A stretch of DNA of 64,000 nt from NCBI GenBank assembly GCA_016490735.1, contig JAEMWC010000231.1, positions 57,501 through 121,500 on the forward strand, in the 5' to 3' direction. Every line of letters begins with the position of its first letter. The first letter of the stretch is position 1. Source of the DNA: Pachyseris speciosa. Its lineage: Eukaryota > Cnidaria > Anthozoa > Scleractinia > Pachyseridae. Of the stretch, positions 60,715 through 64,000 are shown one piece after another. Made by a program: the position numbers and the translations under genes. Under the pieces are notes generated by a model. That model ran no database searches and was not told the origin of the DNA. It saw nothing but the letters and a program-made list of their open reading frames with translations.

Positions 60715-62165
60715 TTCACGTATTTACGACGGTTTACGATCTCTTTCATACGATTTCAAGCGTGTTTGTGACGGTTTTTAACGATTTAGTATGATTTCGG
60801 GCTAATTTCAATAAAATATGAGTTAATGTTTGTTATTTCTTTTCAAAGGTCAAAATCGTAGAAAATCGTTTAAAACCGTTGTTAATTGTTCGTAAACCGT
60901 GCCAGTGTACAAATTTGTAAATAAAAATCGTTTTCAATTTTCAAACATGAAAATATCTTTACAACAGAAATAAAATATCAGCCGACTAATATCGCCAAGG
61001 GGACGTTTATTTTCCTTAAACTAGCGCAGTTAACAGTACTTGTGCGTTGGTGGTGCTCGCGATCGCGCGTAGCGCGCAACACGCAGGACAGTTGAATTAC
61101 TACGAGCAACTAGGATTCAACTATCGCACTCGCCTGGTTTTTTTTTTTTTTTTTTTTTTTTTTCTTTTTTCCTCTGTTCGTATCATCTTTTTTCGGGAAA
61201 TTTTTCAAGCCAAACTCATTTTTTGTTTTCTTTTGTTTTTGTTTTTGTTTTTTTTTTTTTTTTTTTTTTTTTTATTCGGATTCTCTTTTAATTAGTCCGA
61301 TTTTTCGTAAATAAGTAGTGTAATGCAGTTTACTTTAGTCTAGATTTGATTAATTAACAGTTACCTTATTTCATTCAAGATTATATTCTACGTGAATATC
61401 TTTTGCAATTCAATAGTAAAACTGCTCTTATACCGGCAAGCTCCGTTGGGGAATTGACAAGTGAATACACAAATCGCGAGCGATCACTGCTTGACCAGTT
61501 CATCGGAAAATGGATTCTCTCTGATTCATTTATTGCTTCCCTTGCTTTTTATGGTTTTCCTGGCAACAAGTCCACTGAATTACTTTCGTTTTGGCTCCCT
61601 CGCAATTCAAAACAGCCTCACAAACGGCATCTGCGAACGACTGTCTGTCCGGGAAAATGCTGAGATCAGCTTGGCTATAGGTTATTAAGTACACGCTTCT
61701 CACTTTGGCTGGCTGCAATTCGTCAAGGGAACTTTCCGACTGTGAACTACTAGATACATACTGAGAGAGCAGCTCCATCGTTATGTTCTTACGAACTTCG
61801 TTGACAAGTATAAGCCGAAATATTAAATCGTTACGGTACTTTTAATTTCCCGCGCAATAATTAGGAAAAGCATTCCTTAGACAGCATAGAAAGCCGACTT
61901 AGTTGAGGCGCGGACTTGACAATTTGACTCAGAATATGGCTCTGATTTATGCATCTTTTGTTTCCATGTTAAGAAAGTATCTAAAACACTTAACATAGCA
62001 TCTGATGAGTGTCATGGAGAACATTTATTTTAGTCTCGCCTGGGTATGCATTCACTGTCAGGTTTGCATTCTGATCTAAAGTTTAACTTTTCAGCGTGCA
62101 ACTGCTACCCGTAATCGCGCCATTACCATATTTAACACCAGTAGTCACGCCAGTGGGAAACTCGG
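60715..62165 (+). repeat. Array unit 14 (type A, 3' half only)
   Basis: Starts in the transposase 3' region (TTCACGTATTTACG) and is near-identical to the type A units from there to the unit end. Confidence 0.93.
61530..61778 (-). CDS. 82-codon HUH/Rep-like fragment (unit 14)
   Basis: Identical to the unit 1 copy, Arg45 retained. Confidence 0.4.
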   Translation of the reverse strand: MELLSQYVSSSSQSESSLDELQPAKVRSVYLITYSQADLSIFPDRQSFADAVCEAVLNCEGAKTKVIQWTCCQENHKKQGKQ

Positions 62166-64000
62166 ACAATCTTGGACGGAATAAAATGGACTAATTAACC
62201 CCCATCCCCCCCTAAGCAATGATGAAGGCGCGCGAAGAGCAAAACGCGCCATTTTGGCATCATTGAAATGGGGAGGAGGGGTGGTTCAAATGTTCCATTT
62301 ATTGTGTCCAAGATTGTATCAAGACTGTGAACGTCACGAAACAATGGGTGCGGGTAATTAGATAGCCATCTGTCAACTCGTTAAACGCGATTAAACACAG
62401 GTCTCTGATGCAGTCACGCGCGTCATCTATTTACGGTGTGCACTCTAAGTTAAGGTATTACACGCGGGATATTTTCGGCAACATGGAGAATATATAACGG
62501 TGAATTGTTATGTGACTTTCGGAAATAGCAGAGGAGGTGATAAAGAACATTGTTATTACCGAAAAATATCTTTCAACATGCCAGGGAGAAATAGAATACC
62601 CGAGGAAACAAAGGCTACAATTAGAGCGCTTAAAAACACAACACCTCTCACGCTAGAAGAAATTGCTCTACGATGTAGAATTTCGAAAACAAGTTTGCAA
62701 CGCATAGCAAGCACAGAGAACAAAGTGCGAGAGAACCGTAGAACGTTTTGTGGAAGGAAGAAAAAACTCACTCCAGAACAAGAGGCATTAATTCTTCGAA
62801 GTCTAGTAGAATTGAGAGACCAAGAGGGCTCCTTTTCCTCACGGCGTCTGATGGAGCGGACAGGAATTCATCATGTCACCGACCGGACTGTTAGGCGTTT
62901 ACTAAACAGAAATGGTTACTTCTTCCTTCAGGCACGCAAAAAGGGGCTAATGAGTCAGACCGACAAAGACCAGAGAGTGGAGTTTGCCCGGAAAATGCAA
63001 GCAGAATACTCCCCGAGTGTTTGGACAGATTCCCTCGCCTTCTACTTGGATGGTGTCTCATTCGTGTACAAGACTAATCCACTGGAGCAAGCACGCGCCC
63101 CCAAAGGGAGAGTATGGAGAAAAAGATCTGAAGGCCTCACACAAGGGTGCTTGGCCAAAGGCAGTAAATCTGGAACGGGAGGAAAAGTGGCCAAGTTCAT
63201 GGTAACAATAAGTCACGGCAAAGGAGTGCTTGTTTGTGAAAGATACGAAAAACTGGATGGAAACTATTTCACATCTTTTATTGATCAGCATTTCAACACA
63301 ATGTTTGAGCGATCATGCAAAGGATTGAGTCGAGTGTGGCTGCAAGACGGTGATCCTTCACAAAACAGCAGAGCAGCCCGTGAGGCTATGGCCCGTTGTC
63401 ATTGTGAACTTTTAAAAATTCCACCACGAATTCCAGACTTAAATCCAATAGAGAACGTATTCCATATTGTTTCTAAGAAGTTGGCGAAAGATGCGCTTGA
63501 AAGAGGCATAACGCATGAATCATATGAGCAGTTTTGTGAAAGGGTACAAAGAACGATTAGTGGTATTTCACAACAGCTGATAGATAGAATTATACAGTCT
63601 ATGAGCTCTCGCGTGGCCGACATAATAGGAAATAGTGGCGAAAGACTGAAATATTGAATCTTAACATGTGTAGGGCACTTGAATTATGTCCAAATGACGT
63701 TTTCACGTATTTACGACGGTTTACGATCTCTTTCATACGATTTCAAGCGTGTTTGTGACGGTTTTTAACGATTTAGTATGATTTCGGGCTAATTTCAATA
63801 AAATATGAGTTAATGTTTGTTATTTCTTTTCAAAGGTCAAAATCGTAGAAAATCGTTTAAAACCGTTGTTAATTGTTCGTAAACCGTGCCAGTGTACAAA
63901 TTTGTAAATAAAAATCGTTTTCAATTTTCAAACATGAAAATATCTTTACAACAGAAATAAAATATCAGCCGACTAATATCGCCAAGGGGACGTTTATTTT
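62166..64000 (+). repeat. Array unit 15 (type A, cut by the window edge)
   Basis: MITE at 62167-62316. Matches unit 1 throughout the visible 1,835 bp, so the array continues beyond the window. Confidence 0.95.
62578..63657 (+). CDS. Tc1-like transposase, intact (unit 15)
   Basis: Predicted protein identical to units 1-5, although separated from them by more than 20 kb of type B units. Confidence 0.93.
   Translation: MPGRNRIPEETKATIRALKNTTPLTLEEIALRCRISKTSLQRIASTENKVRENRRTFCGRKKKLTPEQEALILRSLVELRDQEGSFSSRRLMERTGIHHVTDRTVRRLLNRNGYFFLQARKKGLMSQTDKDQRVEFARKMQAEYSPSVWTDSLAFYLDGVSFVYKTNPLEQARAPKGRVWRKRSEGLTQGCLAKGSKSGTGGKVAKFMVTISHGKGVLVCERYEKLDGNYFTSFIDQHFNTMFERSCKGLSRVWLQDGDPSQNSRAAREAMARCHCELLKIPPRIPDLNPIENVFHIVSKKLAKDALERGITHESYEQFCERVQRTISGISQQLIDRIIQSMSSRVADIIGNSGERLKY

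Larger units (their letters stand above)
24011..64000 (+). repeat. Tandem array of a ~2,985-bp Tc1-transposase unit (macrosatellite-like)
   Basis: The unit start recurs at 24011, 26996, 29982, 32970, 35904, 38890, 41878, 43996, 46980, 49957, 52934 and 62166, all head to tail, with truncated units between 54,651 and 62,165. Unit order is: foldback MITE, 5' leader, transposase, inverted repeat with poly(A) signal, T-rich tract, minus-strand 82-codon ORF, 3' spacer. Typical period is 2,977-2,988 bp. The left border coincides with the MITE end; the right border is outside the window. Two sequence types alternate (A: units 1-6, 14, 15; B: units 7-13). Confidence 0.97.

Noticed and set aside
24011..64000. 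CRISPR array or centromeric satellite
   Set aside because: The units are about 3 kb with coding genes, far too long and complex for CRISPR repeats. There is no evidence for a centromere beyond tandem arrangement.
24011..64000. Integrated concatemer of a small circular DNA virus
   Set aside because: Unit size and a Rep-like start are suggestive, but there is no complete Rep, no capsid gene, no helicase motifs and no recognised nonanucleotide origin; the main gene is a Tc1 transposase.

Overview
The window is eukaryotic and repeat-dominated. It contains no bacterial-style operons, and I found no tRNA, rRNA or convincing host gene. The mix of a CR1/L2-like LINE whose ORF1 carries an esterase domain, a Penelope-like element, hAT and Tc1/mariner relatives and many foldback MITEs in an AT-rich background suggests a marine invertebrate, most likely a cnidarian such as a coral or anemone. 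That assignment is inference from style, not from a marker gene.

Region 1 (1-24,009) is intergenic DNA layered with transposon remains. A two-ORF LINE runs off the left edge on the minus strand; its ORF1 and ORF2 share one reading frame, separated by one UGA. After a (GA)n tract come a (GT)n tract, a 792-bp hAT derivative that keeps the C-terminal end of its transposase, and a 796-bp solo LTR with a 4-bp target duplication. These are followed by several MITEs, a Penelope-like fragment with a GIY-YIG domain between 127-bp inverted repeats, a 2.1-kb long-inverted-repeat element enclosing a TTAA-flanked element, and two strong hairpins.

Region 2 (24,011-64,000, continuing past the right edge) is a head-to-tail array of a unit of about 2,985 bp. 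Each full unit holds, in order: a 150-bp foldback MITE; a 5' leader; an intronless Tc1-like DD34E transposase gene (359 codons from the ATG, plus strand); an AT-rich inverted repeat with a poly(A) signal; a long T-rich tract; and a short opposite-strand ORF of 82 codons. The start of that short protein resembles motif I of HUH/Rep-type replication initiators, and it ends just before the expected HUH motif. Units 1-5 and 15 carry identical predicted transposases. Units 7-13 belong to a second sequence type, with frameshifts, deletions and partial duplications. A 250-bp patch at 60,462-60,714 is so degraded that it looks like uncorrected assembly sequence.

The array begins exactly at the end of the MITE, which is the main clue to how it formed. 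The unit could be an amplified transposon-bearing segment (tandem duplication, or extrachromosomal circles reintegrated by recombination), homogenised at its edges by recent amplification or gene conversion. The transposase could in principle act on its own or related MITE ends, but no clear full-length terminal repeats of the Tc1 element bracket the gene.
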